A DNA stretch of 34,468 nt, from positions 1 through 34,468 of the forward strand of contig CAITQH010000012.1 of the NCBI GenBank assembly GCA_903894475.1. Reading direction: 5' to 3'. This document shows, piece by piece, positions 23,387-32,862 of the stretch (positions within the stretch are counted from its first letter, which is position 1; each line of letters starts with the position of its first letter). Source of the stretch: an uncultured beta proteobacterium (GTDB taxonomy: Bacteria > Pseudomonadota > Gammaproteobacteria > Burkholderiales > Burkholderiaceae_C). The notes below the pieces were generated by a model. That model saw only the letters and a list, made by a program, of their open reading frames with translations. It did no database searches and had not been told where the DNA came from. Both the position numbers and the translations under genes were made by a program.

Positions 23387-24439
23387 ATGACGAACAACAT
23401 TCTCATCTATGGCGCCAACGGCTATACAGCCGAACTCATCATTGAACTCGCGCGCAGCGAGGGCGCCAAACCCATTCTTGCAGGGCGCTCGGAACAGAAA
23501 CTTGCACCGCTTGCAACACTGCATGGCCTCACCTATCAAGTGTTTGGCCTGAATGACTCGGGTGCAATTGCCAAAAACCTGGCTGGAGTCGCTGTGGTAC
23601 TCAATTGCGCCGGGCCGTTTTCCCGGACCGCCAAGGCCATGGCCGAGGGCTGCATCGCCGCCGGGGCTCACTACCTTGACATCACTGGCGAAATTGATGT
23701 GTTCGAAGCGCTTGCCCTGCTAGGCCCTAAAGCCGCGAAGGCCGGAGTCATGTTGATGCCCGGTACCGGCTTTGATGTAGTCCCAAGCGATTGTCTTGCA
23801 GCACACCTGAAACGTCGACTTCCCGATGCAACCGCATTGACCCTTGCGTTCCAAGCCATCGGTCAGCCGTCGCATGGCACGGCTACGACCATGGTAGAAA
23901 ACGTTCACCGTGGTGGCATGGTTCGGCGCGATGGCAAACTGGTTCCGGTACCCTCTGCATCGTCTTGCCGTGACATTGATTTTGGCAAGGGACCGGTCAC
24001 CACCATGTGCATACCGTGGGGCGATGTCTCGACCGCTTGGGTCTCGACGGCCATTCCAAACATCGAAGTCTTCATGGCTGCACCGGCAGCTTTGCGATGG
24101 ATGGCCAAGGCTTCACGTTATATGGGTGGGGTGATGGGTTCCAACTTCGTGCAAGGTTTGCTGAAGAAGCAAATTGACACTGGACCTGCTGGCCCCGACG
24201 CAGAGCAGCGCCAGCGAGGTGCGTCCTACCTGTGGGGTCAAGTACGAAACGCAGCGGGTCAAACGGCCACCTCACGCCTTGACACAGTAGAAGGTTATGC
24301 ACTGACAGCACTGACAGCCTGGGACATCGCCAAACGAACGGCCAAGGGCGCCGCTCAACCGGGTTATGTAACGCCGTCGCTCGTTTTCGGTGCCGACTAC
24401 ATCTTGAACTTCGCCGGCACGACGCGTACTGACTTGTGA
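23387..24439 (+). CDS. saccharopine dehydrogenase NADP-binding domain family oxidoreductase
   Basis: 350 residues. It begins with a Rossmann dinucleotide-binding motif, ILIYGANGYTAELI (about 5-18), followed by AGRSEQKL. Then come VVLNCAGPFSRTAKAMAEGCIAAGAHYLDITGE (two blocks within residues 68-104) and MPGTGFDVVPSDCLA. These are hallmarks of the saccharopine-dehydrogenase-like/trans-acting enoyl reductase family, which is mostly uncharacterised and not lysine-biosynthetic. It has no membrane or signal segment. AAGGA lies 9-10 bases before the ATG. No pathway partner is adjacent: the preceding small membrane protein may be co-transcribed, and the PEBP gene converges downstream. Confidence 0.88.
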   Translation: MTNNILIYGANGYTAELIIELARSEGAKPILAGRSEQKLAPLATLHGLTYQVFGLNDSGAIAKNLAGVAVVLNCAGPFSRTAKAMAEGCIAAGAHYLDITGEIDVFEALALLGPKAAKAGVMLMPGTGFDVVPSDCLAAHLKRRLPDATALTLAFQAIGQPSHGTATTMVENVHRGGMVRRDGKLVPVPSASSCRDIDFGKGPVTTMCIPWGDVSTAWVSTAIPNIEVFMAAPAALRWMAKASRYMGGVMGSNFVQGLLKKQIDTGPAGPDAEQRQRGASYLWGQVRNAAGQTATSRLDTVEGYALTALTAWDIAKRTAKGAAQPGYVTPSLVFGADYILNFAGTTRTDL

Positions 24440-24481
24440 TGTTGCCTTGTTTTCGGGCGCGGCCGTGAGGTGAGCCAGGGG

Positions 24482-25114
24482 CTATCTGCCGTAAGTCGCC
24501 GTAAAACTCGCCTTTCCCAGCAGGTTTGCACCGAGGCCCTTGTTCAGGACGAAAGAATTCAAGGCGGCCGTGCCTGTCCTTGGAATGCCACCAGCCTTTT
24601 GCAGGTCATCAGTTGCAATCGCATAGAGCGTGAAGATGTATCGATGAGGCTTGTCACCCGTCGGGGGGCAGGGTCCGCCATAGTTTCCGTTGACGCCAGT
24701 AGCGCCGGTATCAAGAAAATCTGTGGCGCCTCCGAAGCCTGGGGCCGGCAATGTTGCCGGTGAATTGCCTGCTCCCTGTGCCAATCCCTTCGCGGTCGGC
24801 GGCATGTTGTACACCGCCCAGTGCCAGAAGCCGCTGCCGGTTGGTGCGTCTGGGTCGTGAATCAGCAAGGATAGGGACTTCGTGCCCGCTGGCACATTGC
24901 TCCATTCCAAAGCGGGCGAGACATTGCCGCCCGAGCAGCCAAACCCATTGAGAACAAATTTGTTGTCGAAGGTTCCACCACCCAGGTCTGGGCTCGACAA
25001 CGAAAACAGGGTGGCCTGCGCATGCGCACAGAGCGAAACGAATCCGCCTGATGCCAAAGCAAGCAGCAGGGGTGCCGACTTGACGAATGCATGCCGTAGT
25101 GGTCTGGTCTTCAT
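24482..25114 (-). CDS. exported YbhB/YbcL-type PEBP (Raf kinase inhibitor-like) protein
   Basis: 210 residues from the ATG at 25114, with GGAG 6 bases before it. A longer start at 25156 would precede the signal peptide. Residues 1-32 form a signal peptide ending AHA-Q, so the protein is periplasmic. The PEBP domain is recognised by PALEWSNVPAGTKSLSLLIHDPDAP (about 67-91), FWHWAVYNMP, and GGPCPPTGDKPHRYIFTLYA towards the C-terminus. These form the conserved anion-binding pocket (DPDAP, HW, GPxPP, HRY). The biochemical role of bacterial PEBPs is poorly known. Monocistronic; divergent from the aminotransferase remnant. Confidence 0.92.
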   Translation of the reverse strand: MKTRPLRHAFVKSAPLLLALASGGFVSLCAHAQATLFSLSSPDLGGGTFDNKFVLNGFGCSGGNVSPALEWSNVPAGTKSLSLLIHDPDAPTGSGFWHWAVYNMPPTAKGLAQGAGNSPATLPAPGFGGATDFLDTGATGVNGNYGGPCPPTGDKPHRYIFTLYAIATDDLQKAGGIPRTGTAALNSFVLNKGLGANLLGKASFTATYGR

Positions 25115-25172
25115 GTTTATCTCCAAATGGTGGTGTCGTGAAAAATTGGATGCCATGGAAATTATTCATTAA

Positions 25173-26058
25173 TTGAGATTCTTCTGCTTGGCCAATGGAA
25201 TAGTTTGGCCTTTGTGGGCTGAAGTCAAGCTCCAGGGAGGGCCTTGTTGCGGGCAAGGCAAGGGTTTTTACGCTGAGCTGAGCGATGGCTTCAGCAACCC
25301 GGAGGTGATCAAAGCGCTGATCGCACAACTGCAGCAATCCCTGGCCATCGAAATGGCGGTCATGCTGGCCAAACACATTACCGGAAAATGGAAAACACTG
25401 TCCTATTGGGATGCCTATCATGGAACAGGTTTTCAAGCAGCTAGCGTCGGCGGCGAAGAGCATTTCTCCACCGGCCATGGTCCGATGGTGCCGGGAGCTT
25501 TCCATGTGGAGTTTCCCAACTATTACCGAAATCCCTGGGGATGGAAGGACGAGGCCGCGATTGACGAAGAGTACTTGCGCCAGTTGATGGTGATTCTGCA
25601 GCGCAATCCGGATATGGCCGCGATCATTGGCGAGCCTATTTCTTCAACACCGGTCGATCGGCCATTTCACCCACGAAAAGAACCCCCTGTGCGCAGCAGC
25701 GGGGATGGCCACCATTGATTACATTGCGGACCATGGCTTGGTGGCAAATGCCGCCAATGTGGGTGGCTATCTGATGGATCAAATGCTTGCCCTGAAGGAA
25801 ACATATCCGCTGATCGGCAATGTGGCGGGAAAGGGACTGCACATTGGGGTGGATTTGGTGAAGGATCAACGCACCAAGGAAAGAGCCTCCAGGCAAGCCG
25901 ACGCAATGATGTATCACTGCATGAATGAAGGCATCGCGTTCAAACTGATTGAAGGCAATATCATCACTATCCGACCGGCACTGACCATCACAAAAGATCA
26001 CTGCGATTCAATCATTGCCGCCTTGAAGAAAGCACTTGAGAGCATGCCGCGTCATTAG
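25173..26058 (+). pseudogene. class III PLP-dependent aminotransferase, decayed (deletions plus frameshift)
   Basis: The reading frame starting near 25173 gives recognisable class III aminotransferase pieces: GFSNPEVIKALIAQLQQ, IEMAVMLAKHITGKWKTLSYW with YHG, and AAIIGEPIS. It then loses register near 25640-25660. The family continues in another frame with LQHRSIGHFTHEKNPLCAAAG to a normal C-terminus ending at 26058. Missing are the N-terminal start region, the segment with the phosphate-binding Gly-Ser motif between QLQQ and IEMAVM, and the whole block with the D-E/D motif and PLP-lysine between GEPIS and QHRS. The enzyme cannot be active. The bases CAACACCGGTC at the junction encode both 'STPV' in one frame and 'QHRS' in the other, suggesting a short-homology deletion. 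No start codon or ribosome-binding site is convincing. Confidence 0.8.
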
Positions 26059-26148
26059 TTTGGATCAGTCGCGGCCCAGGGCGGCGCAAGATGCGCGGTT
26101 GGCACTTGGGCACCGACCGCAGCTTCCAACGACCCGGCTCAAAACCCT

Positions 26149-26469
26149 TTACTGTCCTGGTGGTCGATAAGCGGGCGTCTTCCTTGAGGCTTGATCCATC
26201 TCTTCGGGAGTGAGCAGAACAATGGTGCGCGAAGTGGCTCCCCCGCTTGCCGCCAGTGCCAGACTGATGGCCGCCGCGCTTGCGTTGTCGGGCATATCCG
26301 CGACCACATAAGCATCGGTGTCACCAAATGCAAAGTACATCGACTCAAGGGTGCCGCCCAGCGATTCAGCGGCCTTTCGCGCCGCATTTTTGCGCGCTAC
26401 CCCGCCGTCCTTGATCAATCCCTTGGCACCATCGGTTGTGTAATTGACTTGCAGTAGATACTTCGGCAT
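26149..26469 (-). CDS. GYD domain-containing protein
   Basis: 106 residues. The N-terminus MPKYLLQVNYTTDGAKGLIKDGG (1-23) and the later LESMYFAFGDTDAYVVADMPD match the GYD family (small ferredoxin-like alpha/beta proteins), in which a GxxD core (here FGDTDAY) recurs. Function is unknown; it is often annotated as 'GYD superfamily'. It is cytosolic. A strong ribosome-binding region (GGAAGGAAGA) lies 5-6 bases before the ATG. The TetR gene upstream is on the same strand but 225 bases away, so a separate promoter is likely. Confidence 0.85.
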   Translation of the reverse strand: MPKYLLQVNYTTDGAKGLIKDGGVARKNAARKAAESLGGTLESMYFAFGDTDAYVVADMPDNASAAAISLALAASGGATSRTIVLLTPEEMDQASRKTPAYRPPGQ

Positions 26470-26694
26470 TTCGTCTTCCTTCCGGTTGAGTTCTTACGTT
26501 GTGAGAACCGTCCGGTTCGCACGGGCGCATTAGACATTTCCCATCCAAAATTCGTTGTGGGGGCGCGGGTTTGTTGACACAAGAGCATGGTCAATCCACC
26601 CTCGGCCTGGGCGTGACCGCTTGACCCGCGGTCGGAGTCGCTCACATCGTTGATGCCCGAGTACTGCACCGGCGCCAGATCATCGACAAGGACT

Positions 26695-27324
26695 TCAGCG
26701 ATTGGATTGCCGGGCTTCGATACCTTCAAAGCACGTGCTGAGCACCAGGGCAATGATTTCGTCGTTGCTGTACAGGTCGCCTATCTTCATAAATTCCAGT
26801 ACCGGGTCGCAAGCGCGGGCGTACAGGGTGTACAGCACGGCAATGGACGGGAGCTTGGGATTGAGTACGCCCTGCTTCTGAGCCGCCTCAATCCAGGCAC
26901 CTAAACGGTCGCTTACGTCCATCAAGCCGTCCATATAGTCTTTGTGACCCATCAGTGTGGTGCGCAGGCTGGAGTTCTGGCTTGGCAGTGAGGGCATTTC
27001 ACCCGCCAGTTTCAGGCTCATGGTCCAAGCCACAACGCGGCGCAGCTTGTCGATGGGGGGCGATGTCGTGGGCAACTCGTTCAAGAACACTTGCGCCCGG
27101 CGCATCACCGACGCCATGGCCGCGGCTGCCAGGTCTTCTTTGCTGGGGTAGTGCTTGTACAGGCTGGCTTTGGCAATGCCCACGTCGGCCGCCACTTCGT
27201 CCACCGTCATCGCTTCAAAACCCTTTTCAGCCAGTAGGCGGTTCACGGACTGGATGATCGCGTCTTCCCGTGCCAATAGCATTTGCGCCTTGAAAGAGAC
27301 CTTGGTGGGAGTATTGCTGGCCAT
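26695..27324 (-). CDS. TetR/AcrR family transcriptional regulator
   Basis: 209 residues from the ATG at 27324. The TetR N-terminal HTH is clear: AIIQSVNRLLAEKGFEAMTVDEVAADVGIAKASLYKHYPSKEDL lies between residues 22 and 65, with the recognition helix GIAKASLYKHY. The rest is a helical ligand-binding/dimerisation domain. The start is uncertain: the ATG at 27324 has no ribosome-binding site, an upstream ATG is at 27372, and the ATG at 27282 has AAGG 5 bases before it. The gene is divergent from the lipid-modification operon with 118 bases between starts and a palindrome in the gap, so it is the probable repressor of that operon. The ligand is unknown; fatty acids or oxidised lipids would fit the context. 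Confidence 0.9.
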   Translation of the reverse strand: MASNTPTKVSFKAQMLLAREDAIIQSVNRLLAEKGFEAMTVDEVAADVGIAKASLYKHYPSKEDLAAAAMASVMRRAQVFLNELPTTSPPIDKLRRVVAWTMSLKLAGEMPSLPSQNSSLRTTLMGHKDYMDGLMDVSDRLGAWIEAAQKQGVLNPKLPSIAVLYTLYARACDPVLEFMKIGDLYSNDEIIALVLSTCFEGIEARQSNR

Positions 27325-27396
27325 ACAGTGGATTGTATACGCTTCAGTTGATAAATAGAATTGATTGGTCATAAAAAGACTAGACGGTAATATTTA

Positions 27397-27410
27397 ATAC
27401 TAATTGGTAT
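27397..27410. promoter_or_regulatory. candidate TetR operator next to the -10 box of the lipid-modification operon
   Basis: ATACTAATTGGTAT is a 14-bp near-palindrome: 12 of 14 positions are symmetric, with one T/G pair breaking the symmetry. It abuts TAGAAT (27410-27415), a good -10 candidate for the plus-strand operon, and lies about 73 bases upstream of the TetR start. A repressor bound here would occlude the promoter. No good -35 box was found. The function is inferred. Confidence 0.5.
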
Positions 27411-27442
27411 AGAATTGGTTTCATCAATTTCAGAAAGCGCGT

Positions 27443-28743
27443 GTGTCGATCAAAGTTGCCATCGTGGGTTCGGGTATATCAGGCTTAGCCTCAGCCCATG
27501 CTCTGCGGGGCAAGGCCGACATCACGCTGCTGGAAGCGGGCGACTATTTTGGCGGCCATACCCACACCGTCGATTTGACGCTTCCCACGCCCATTGGCGA
27601 GCTTACGCATGGAGTAGATACCGGCTTTCTGGTGCTCAACGAGCGCACCTATCCCCAGTTGATTGCGTTGCTGGCCGATCTGAACGTGGCAAGCGTCAAA
27701 TCCGAGATGTCGTTTTCGGTGCAGGCCGACGACCACGCGAATGGCCGCGCCTTGGAGTGGAGCGGCTCCAGTCTGAGCACCGTATTTGCCCAGCGCGCCA
27801 ACCTGGTCAATCCGCGCTTTTGGGGCATGCTGCGCGACCTGCTGCGCTTCAATGCATTGAGCACCCGCATGGCTCGTCGCGGAACCGACGCGCAGCTGCG
27901 CCAGCCGCTGGGAGATTTCTTGCGTGAGCAGGGCTTTAGCACTGCTTTTTGTGATTGGTATTTTTTGCCCATGATGGCCTGCATCTGGAGCTGTCCCACC
28001 GCGCAAATGCTGCAGTTCCCGGTTTCGACCATGGTGAGCTTTTGCCATAACCATGGGCTGCTGCAAATCACCAAACGCCCTCAGTGGTGGACCGTACAGG
28101 GCGGTGCCAGGCACTATGTAGAAAAAATCACCGCAGTCATTGCCGACAAGCGCCTGAACACACCGGTGCAGCGCATTGAGTACCTGGAACAAGTTCCCAA
28201 TGGCAAAGGCAGCGTGCGCGTTCATACCCACGCCGGCGCTGAGTTGTTTGACAAAGTCATCATTGCCACCCATTCAGACCAGGCTCTGCACATGTTGGCC
28301 GAGCCTACTGCGCAGGAGCGGCAAACCTTGGGTGCCATCCACTACCAATCCAACAAAGCCGTGCTGCACACAGACGCATCGGTTTTGCCAACGCGCAAAG
28401 CGGCATGGGCAGCCTGGAACTACCAGCGCGCCGACGCGCCCGGCAAAGACGAGGCGCAGGTCTGCCTGCACTACCTGCTCAACCGTCTGCAGCCGCTGCC
28501 ATGGGAGCAGGCGGTGGTCGTGTCCTTGAATCCGGTGAGCCCCATCGCGCCGGAGAAAATCTTCGGCGAGTACGACTACGCCCACCCAGTGTTTGATCTG
28601 GCCGCTGTCGCTGCACAAGCAGACATGCCGGCACTGCAAGGCCACAAGAGCCGCTACTATGCTGGCGCCTGGATGGGTTATGGATTTCACGAAGACGGTC
28701 TTAAGGCCGGACTGGCCGCCGCAGCAAAGTTGTTGGCCGACGC

Positions 28744-28747
<4 letters not shown>
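27443..28747 (+). CDS. FAD-dependent oxidoreductase (COG2907 type, amine-oxidase-like fold)
   Basis: 434 residues with a GTG start at 27443 and an AGAAAG-type site. The N-terminal dinucleotide-binding motif is VAIVGSGISGLASAHAL (GxGxxG at 9-14), followed by LLEAGDYFGGHTHTVD, typical of NAD(P)/FAD-binding flavoproteins of the amine oxidase/protoporphyrinogen oxidase fold. HGVDTGFLVLNERTYP is characteristic of the COG2907 subgroup, which almost always sits beside DUF1365 and a cyclopropane-synthase-like methyltransferase, as here. The likely role is redox chemistry on a fatty acyl chain. The exact reaction is unknown. First gene of the operon; it overlaps the DUF1365 start by four bases. Confidence 0.9.
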
Positions 28748-29544
<797 letters not shown>

Positions 29545-29576
29545 TTCTCATAGCAAAGTCCATATTCAGGAGCCCC

Positions 29577-30854
29577 ATGAACACCGCAACCCGTATCGTA
29601 CAAGGCGCCACCTTCCCGAAAGACGCGCCGGCTGCCGCCCGCAGCGCTTTGCGCCTGTTGCAAAACCTGCGCCACGGCGCGCTCACCCTGCACCTGCCCG
29701 ATGGCTCGCAGCGCCGTTTTGGCGAGCACCCGCAGCAGCACACGCTGCACACGCTCCATCACCCCAGCGCCAGCATCACCTTGTACAACTGGAACGTGTT
29801 TGGCGCAGCGCTCAAGTCCGGCGATATTGGCTTTGCCGAGAGCTTTATTGCCGGGGACTGGAGTACACCGAATCTGACCGAGTTGCTCAAGGTGTTCTCG
29901 GCCAACCGCCAGGAGGTCGACGCCATGATCTTCGGCACCTGGTTCGGCCGCTTTCTGTACCGTGTCAAACACCTGATGCACCACAATGGCCGCGCCAACA
30001 GCCGCAAAAACATCCACGCCCACTACGACCTGGGCAACGCGTTTTACAGCCTGTGGCTGGATGACACCATGAACTATTCCAGCGCCTGGTTTGAGGGCGA
30101 CCTGTCGCGCCCGCTGCCAGAAGCACAAAACGCCAAAGTGCGTCGCGCCTTGGACATGGTCGGCGTGAAACGCGGCGACCGTGTGCTGGAGATCGGTTGC
30201 GGCTGGGGCGCGCTGGCCGAGCAAGCCACGGTGAGTCGGGGCGCGTCGGTCGTGGGCGTGACGCTCAGCACCGAGCAACTGGCCTACGCCAATGCGCGCA
30301 TGCAGCGCCTGGGCGTGAGCACCGGCCAAGACAAGCGTGCCGACTTGCGCCTGCAGGACTACCGCGATATCACGGATGCGCCGTTTGACGCCATCTGTTC
30401 CATCGAGATGGTGGAGGCGGTGGGCCAGGCTTACTGGCCCGAGTATTTTGCAGGCGTCAGCCGGCTGCTCAAGCCCGGCAGGCGAGCCTGCGTGCAAAGC
30501 ATCGTGATTGACGACGCCTTGTTTGACCGCTACGTGGCTTCCACCGACTTCATCCAGCAGTACATCTTCCCTGGCGGTTGCTTACCCTGCCCGCGTGAAT
30601 TTCGCCGCCAGGCCAGGGCGGCAGGGTTGGAGGTGGTGGAAGAATTTGCCTTTGGCGCTGACTACGCCGAGACCTTGCGCCGCTGGCGCGATGCATTTCT
30701 GGCGCGCAAAGCCGAAGTGGCAGCACTGGGCTTTGATGAACGCTTTTTGCGCATCTGGGAGTTCTACCTGGCCTACTGCGAAGCCGCGTTTGACTCGGGT
30801 GACATCAGCCTGATGCAGTACACCTTGCAAAAACCGGCGCTGCTTAAGCCATGA
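29577..30854 (+). CDS. cyclopropane-fatty-acyl-phospholipid synthase-like SAM methyltransferase
   Basis: 425 residues from the ATG at 29577, with AGGAG 4 bases before it. A longer frame from 29418 overlaps DUF1365 and is rejected. An N-terminal domain of about 130 residues binds the lipid surface in this family (AESFIAGDWSTPNLTELL). It is followed by IHAHYDLGNAFYSLWLDDTMNYSSA (residues 146-170), the SAM motif VLEIGCGWG (203-211), SIEMVEAVG and FIQQYIFPGGCLP. These are the CFA-synthase hallmarks, so it should add a methyl or methylene group to a double bond of an unsaturated phospholipid acyl chain. The operon context with a flavoprotein suggests that the product is further oxidised or differs from a plain cyclopropane. 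Not given the symbol cfa because it belongs to the DUF1365-linked subgroup. Confidence 0.92.
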   Translation: MNTATRIVQGATFPKDAPAAARSALRLLQNLRHGALTLHLPDGSQRRFGEHPQQHTLHTLHHPSASITLYNWNVFGAALKSGDIGFAESFIAGDWSTPNLTELLKVFSANRQEVDAMIFGTWFGRFLYRVKHLMHHNGRANSRKNIHAHYDLGNAFYSLWLDDTMNYSSAWFEGDLSRPLPEAQNAKVRRALDMVGVKRGDRVLEIGCGWGALAEQATVSRGASVVGVTLSTEQLAYANARMQRLGVSTGQDKRADLRLQDYRDITDAPFDAICSIEMVEAVGQAYWPEYFAGVSRLLKPGRRACVQSIVIDDALFDRYVASTDFIQQYIFPGGCLPCPREFRRQARAAGLEVVEEFAFGADYAETLRRWRDAFLARKAEVAALGFDERFLRIWEFYLAYCEAAFDSGDISLMQYTLQKPALLKP

Positions 30855-31399
30855 AGCGACGCAGCCTGTTGCAACGATCACTCCTTCTCGCCGCCGTGGC
30901 TGCGACCGCGTTGCTGGTCGCGTGCAGTGCGCCGCAGGTTCAGGACTACGCGAAAGAAACGCCCATACTGGAACTCCGCGACTACTTCAATGGCACGCTG
31001 GACGCCTACGGCATCTTCACCGACCGCACCGGCAAGGTCGTGAAGCGCTTCAGCGTGGTGATGACTTGTTCATGGCAGGGCGATGCAGGCGTGCTGGACG
31101 AAGCCTTCACCTATTCAAACGGTACCACTCAGCGGCGCATCTGGCGGCTCACGCGCCATGCCAATGGCCGCTACACCGGTCAGGCAGACGACGTCGTTGG
31201 TAGCGCTGAAGGCCAGCAGAGTGGCAACGCGTTCAACTGGGCCTATACGCTGGCCCTGCCGGTCAACGGCAAGGTGTTCGAGGTGCAGTTTGACGACTGG
31301 ATGTACCTCCTGAGCGACAAAGTCATGCTCAACAAAGCCGCCATGCGCAAATGGGGCGTGGGTCTGGGCGAAGTGACGCTTTCTTTTATCAAGAGGTAG
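30851..31399 (+). CDS. DUF3833 family lipoprotein
   Basis: 182 residues, starting in a 4-base overlap with the methyltransferase stop. Residues 1-24 are a signal peptide of lipoprotein type (MKRRSLLQRSLLLAAVAATA) ending in LVAC, with lipidation expected at Cys25. The mature domain has LRDYFNGTLDAYGIFTDRTGKVVKRF (within 42-67), NGRYTGQADDVVG and VNGKVFEVQFDDWMYLL, the DUF3833 pattern. It probably forms an outer- or inner-membrane-anchored beta-barrel-like (lipocalin-type) carrier; this fold assignment is inference. The family co-occurs with CFA-like lipid operons, which suggests handling of the modified lipid in the envelope. Confidence 0.9.
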   Translation: MKRRSLLQRSLLLAAVAATALLVACSAPQVQDYAKETPILELRDYFNGTLDAYGIFTDRTGKVVKRFSVVMTCSWQGDAGVLDEAFTYSNGTTQRRIWRLTRHANGRYTGQADDVVGSAEGQQSGNAFNWAYTLALPVNGKVFEVQFDDWMYLLSDKVMLNKAAMRKWGVGLGEVTLSFIKR

Positions 31400-31401
31400 C
31401 C

Positions 31402-32193
31402 ATGGCACTGAACCTGCGCATGGCCGACTGGCGTGGCCGTACCGTCTGGCTGGTGGGTGCGTCCACCGGCATTGGCCGCGCCACGGCATCGGCTTTGCAT
31501 GCACAAGGTGCGAAGGTGGTGGTGTCAGCACGCAGTGCAGGCGCGCTCAATGCGTTTGCCGATCTGCACCCGGGCGCCCGTGCCCTGCAGTTGGATGTGA
31601 CGGACCCGCTGGCGGTGAAAACAGCGGCGGCCGCCCTGGCGGCACAGGGTCCGCTCGATTGTGTTCTGTACTGTGCCGGCCACTACCACGCCATGCACGC
31701 CACGCGCATCGACATGGCGGACCTGTTGCAGCACAACCAAATCAACTACCTGGGTGCGCTGTACCTGCTGGATGCGGTGCTGCCGCAACTGCTGGCGCAG
31801 GCGCTGAACACGCGCACCGGTCAGCGCGGACACATCAGTTTGATGGGCAGCGTCGCGGGCTACCGGGGCCTGCCCAACAGCCTTGCCTATGGCCCGACCA
31901 AGGCCGCGCTCATCAACCTGGCCGAGACGCTCTACCTTGATCTGCAGAGCCAAGGCGTTGGCGTATCGCTCATCAATCCCGGCTTTGTGGACACACCGCT
32001 GACGCGCCAAAACCAGTTCAAAATGCCCGCCTTGATCACGCCGGAGCAGGCGGCGCAGGAGATACTGAACGGCTGGGCGCGCGGCAAGTTTGAAATTCAC
32101 TTCCCCAAGCGCTTTACCCGCTGGATGAAAGCCCTGCAGCTCTTGCCCTACCCTGCATTTTTTGCCGCCACGCGTCACCTCAAACCGGCGTAG
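31402..32193 (+). CDS. short-chain dehydrogenase/reductase (SDR)
   Basis: 263 residues from the ATG at 31402, with AGAGG 7 bases upstream. It is a classical SDR: cofactor motif GASTGIG (19-25), structural CAG (91-93, in place of NNAG), Asn115, and the catalytic Ser150, Tyr163 and Lys167 in YGPTK. INPGFVDTPL follows, which contacts the cofactor. NAD(P)H-dependent oxidation or reduction of a hydroxy/keto group is expected, here probably on the lipid intermediate or its product, judging from the operon. The gene starts 2 bases after the DUF3833 stop. Confidence 0.92.
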   Translation: MALNLRMADWRGRTVWLVGASTGIGRATASALHAQGAKVVVSARSAGALNAFADLHPGARALQLDVTDPLAVKTAAAALAAQGPLDCVLYCAGHYHAMHATRIDMADLLQHNQINYLGALYLLDAVLPQLLAQALNTRTGQRGHISLMGSVAGYRGLPNSLAYGPTKAALINLAETLYLDLQSQGVGVSLINPGFVDTPLTRQNQFKMPALITPEQAAQEILNGWARGKFEIHFPKRFTRWMKALQLLPYPAFFAATRHLKPA

Positions 32194-32200
32194 AAACCCC

Positions 32201-32629
32201 ATGAACACTCCTGTTGACCGCATTGTTGAAGCCTTTCAGACCCTAACCCCTGCGAGTGTGGAAACGCTGAACACCCTTTACACGCTCGACGCACGCTTCA
32301 AAGACCCGTTTAACGATGTGCAGGGCCTGGTCGAGATCCAGCGCATTTTTCGCCACATGTATGTGAATCTGGAGAACCCGCGCTTTCTCATTACAGAGCG
32401 CATCGTGCAGGGTACGCAGTGCTTTCTGAGCTGGGAGCTTCACTTTGCCTTCAGGCGTTTCAAGCAGGGCCAGTCGCAGTGCATTTTGGGAGGCTCACAT
32501 CTGGTGCTGAACGACGAGGGGCGCATTACCTTGCACCGCGACTACTGGGACGCAGCCGAAGAACTGTATGAAAAGCTGCCCCTGGTCGGCGGCCTGATGC
32601 GATGGATGAAAGCGCGCAGCAATTCGTAA
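32201..32629 (+). CDS. nuclear transport factor 2-like (SnoaL/NTF2) protein
   Basis: 142 residues from the ATG at 32201. The compact alpha+beta cone fold is indicated by the opening helix with ETLNTLYTLDARFKDPFND, followed by strands CFLSWELHFAF and SHLVLNDEGRITLHRDYWDAAEELYEKLP. These match the nuclear transport factor 2 family members linked with DUF1365/CFA operons. The polar pocket residues (DP, HRDYWD) could bind or isomerise a small hydrophobic molecule; no reaction is known. The ribosome-binding site is weak; the gene follows the SDR by 7 bases and is the last of the operon. An 8-bp inverted repeat lies just after its stop. Confidence 0.85.
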   Translation: MNTPVDRIVEAFQTLTPASVETLNTLYTLDARFKDPFNDVQGLVEIQRIFRHMYVNLENPRFLITERIVQGTQCFLSWELHFAFRRFKQGQSQCILGGSHLVLNDEGRITLHRDYWDAAEELYEKLPLVGGLMRWMKARSNS

Positions 32630-32636
32630 TGGCTGG

Positions 32637-32663
32637 ACGTTCCATTCGATGTTTGTGGAACGT
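32637..32663. repeat. 8-bp inverted repeat after the lipid-modification operon
   Basis: ACGTTCCA and TGGAACGT are perfect arms with an 11-base spacer, starting 8 bases after the NTF2-like stop. Without a T-run it is not a standard terminator. It may slow transcription or mark the junction with the truncated gene at 32650-32796. Confidence 0.4.
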
Positions 32664-32796
32664 TCGGGCGAATCTTTGACAGGCGTTGCCGCCCGACCAT
32701 GCGTCGGAACCGGGAATAGACACGCCAGGCAAGCAATGGCAGCAGGACGATAAGGGTGATGGTGGAAGCGCTGGGCGTGTTCACAAAAGTAGCCAT
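32650..32796 (-). pseudogene. 5' remnant of a membrane protein gene (DUF1453/CcdC-like N-terminus)
   Basis: The frame from the ATG at 32796 gives a hydrophobic helix (STITLIVLLPLLAWRVY), then RFRRMVGRQRLSKIRPNV. This is the pattern of the first helix and following basic loop of DUF1453-like multi-pass membrane proteins (WRxYxRxRRMVGRQxLxxxRP). After about 48 residues the family pattern stops and the frame runs antisense into the NTF2-like gene. Only the first of several helices remains. The cut point near 32650 is within the inverted repeat. Confidence 0.5.
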
Positions 32797-32862
32797 GTTG
32801 AGAGGGATTCAACTTCCTCAATGCACTGCGCCATCTCTATCGCAAGCACGCGATTGAAGGTC

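Noticed and set aside
26490..26508. GTTCT/AGAAC inverted repeat upstream of the GYD gene as an operator
   Set aside because: Arms of only five bases are expected by chance and no regulator is specifically linked.
26470..26694. Open minus-strand frame between the TetR and GYD genes
   Set aside because: No ribosome-binding site, no family pattern, and it overlaps both neighbouring genes out of frame.
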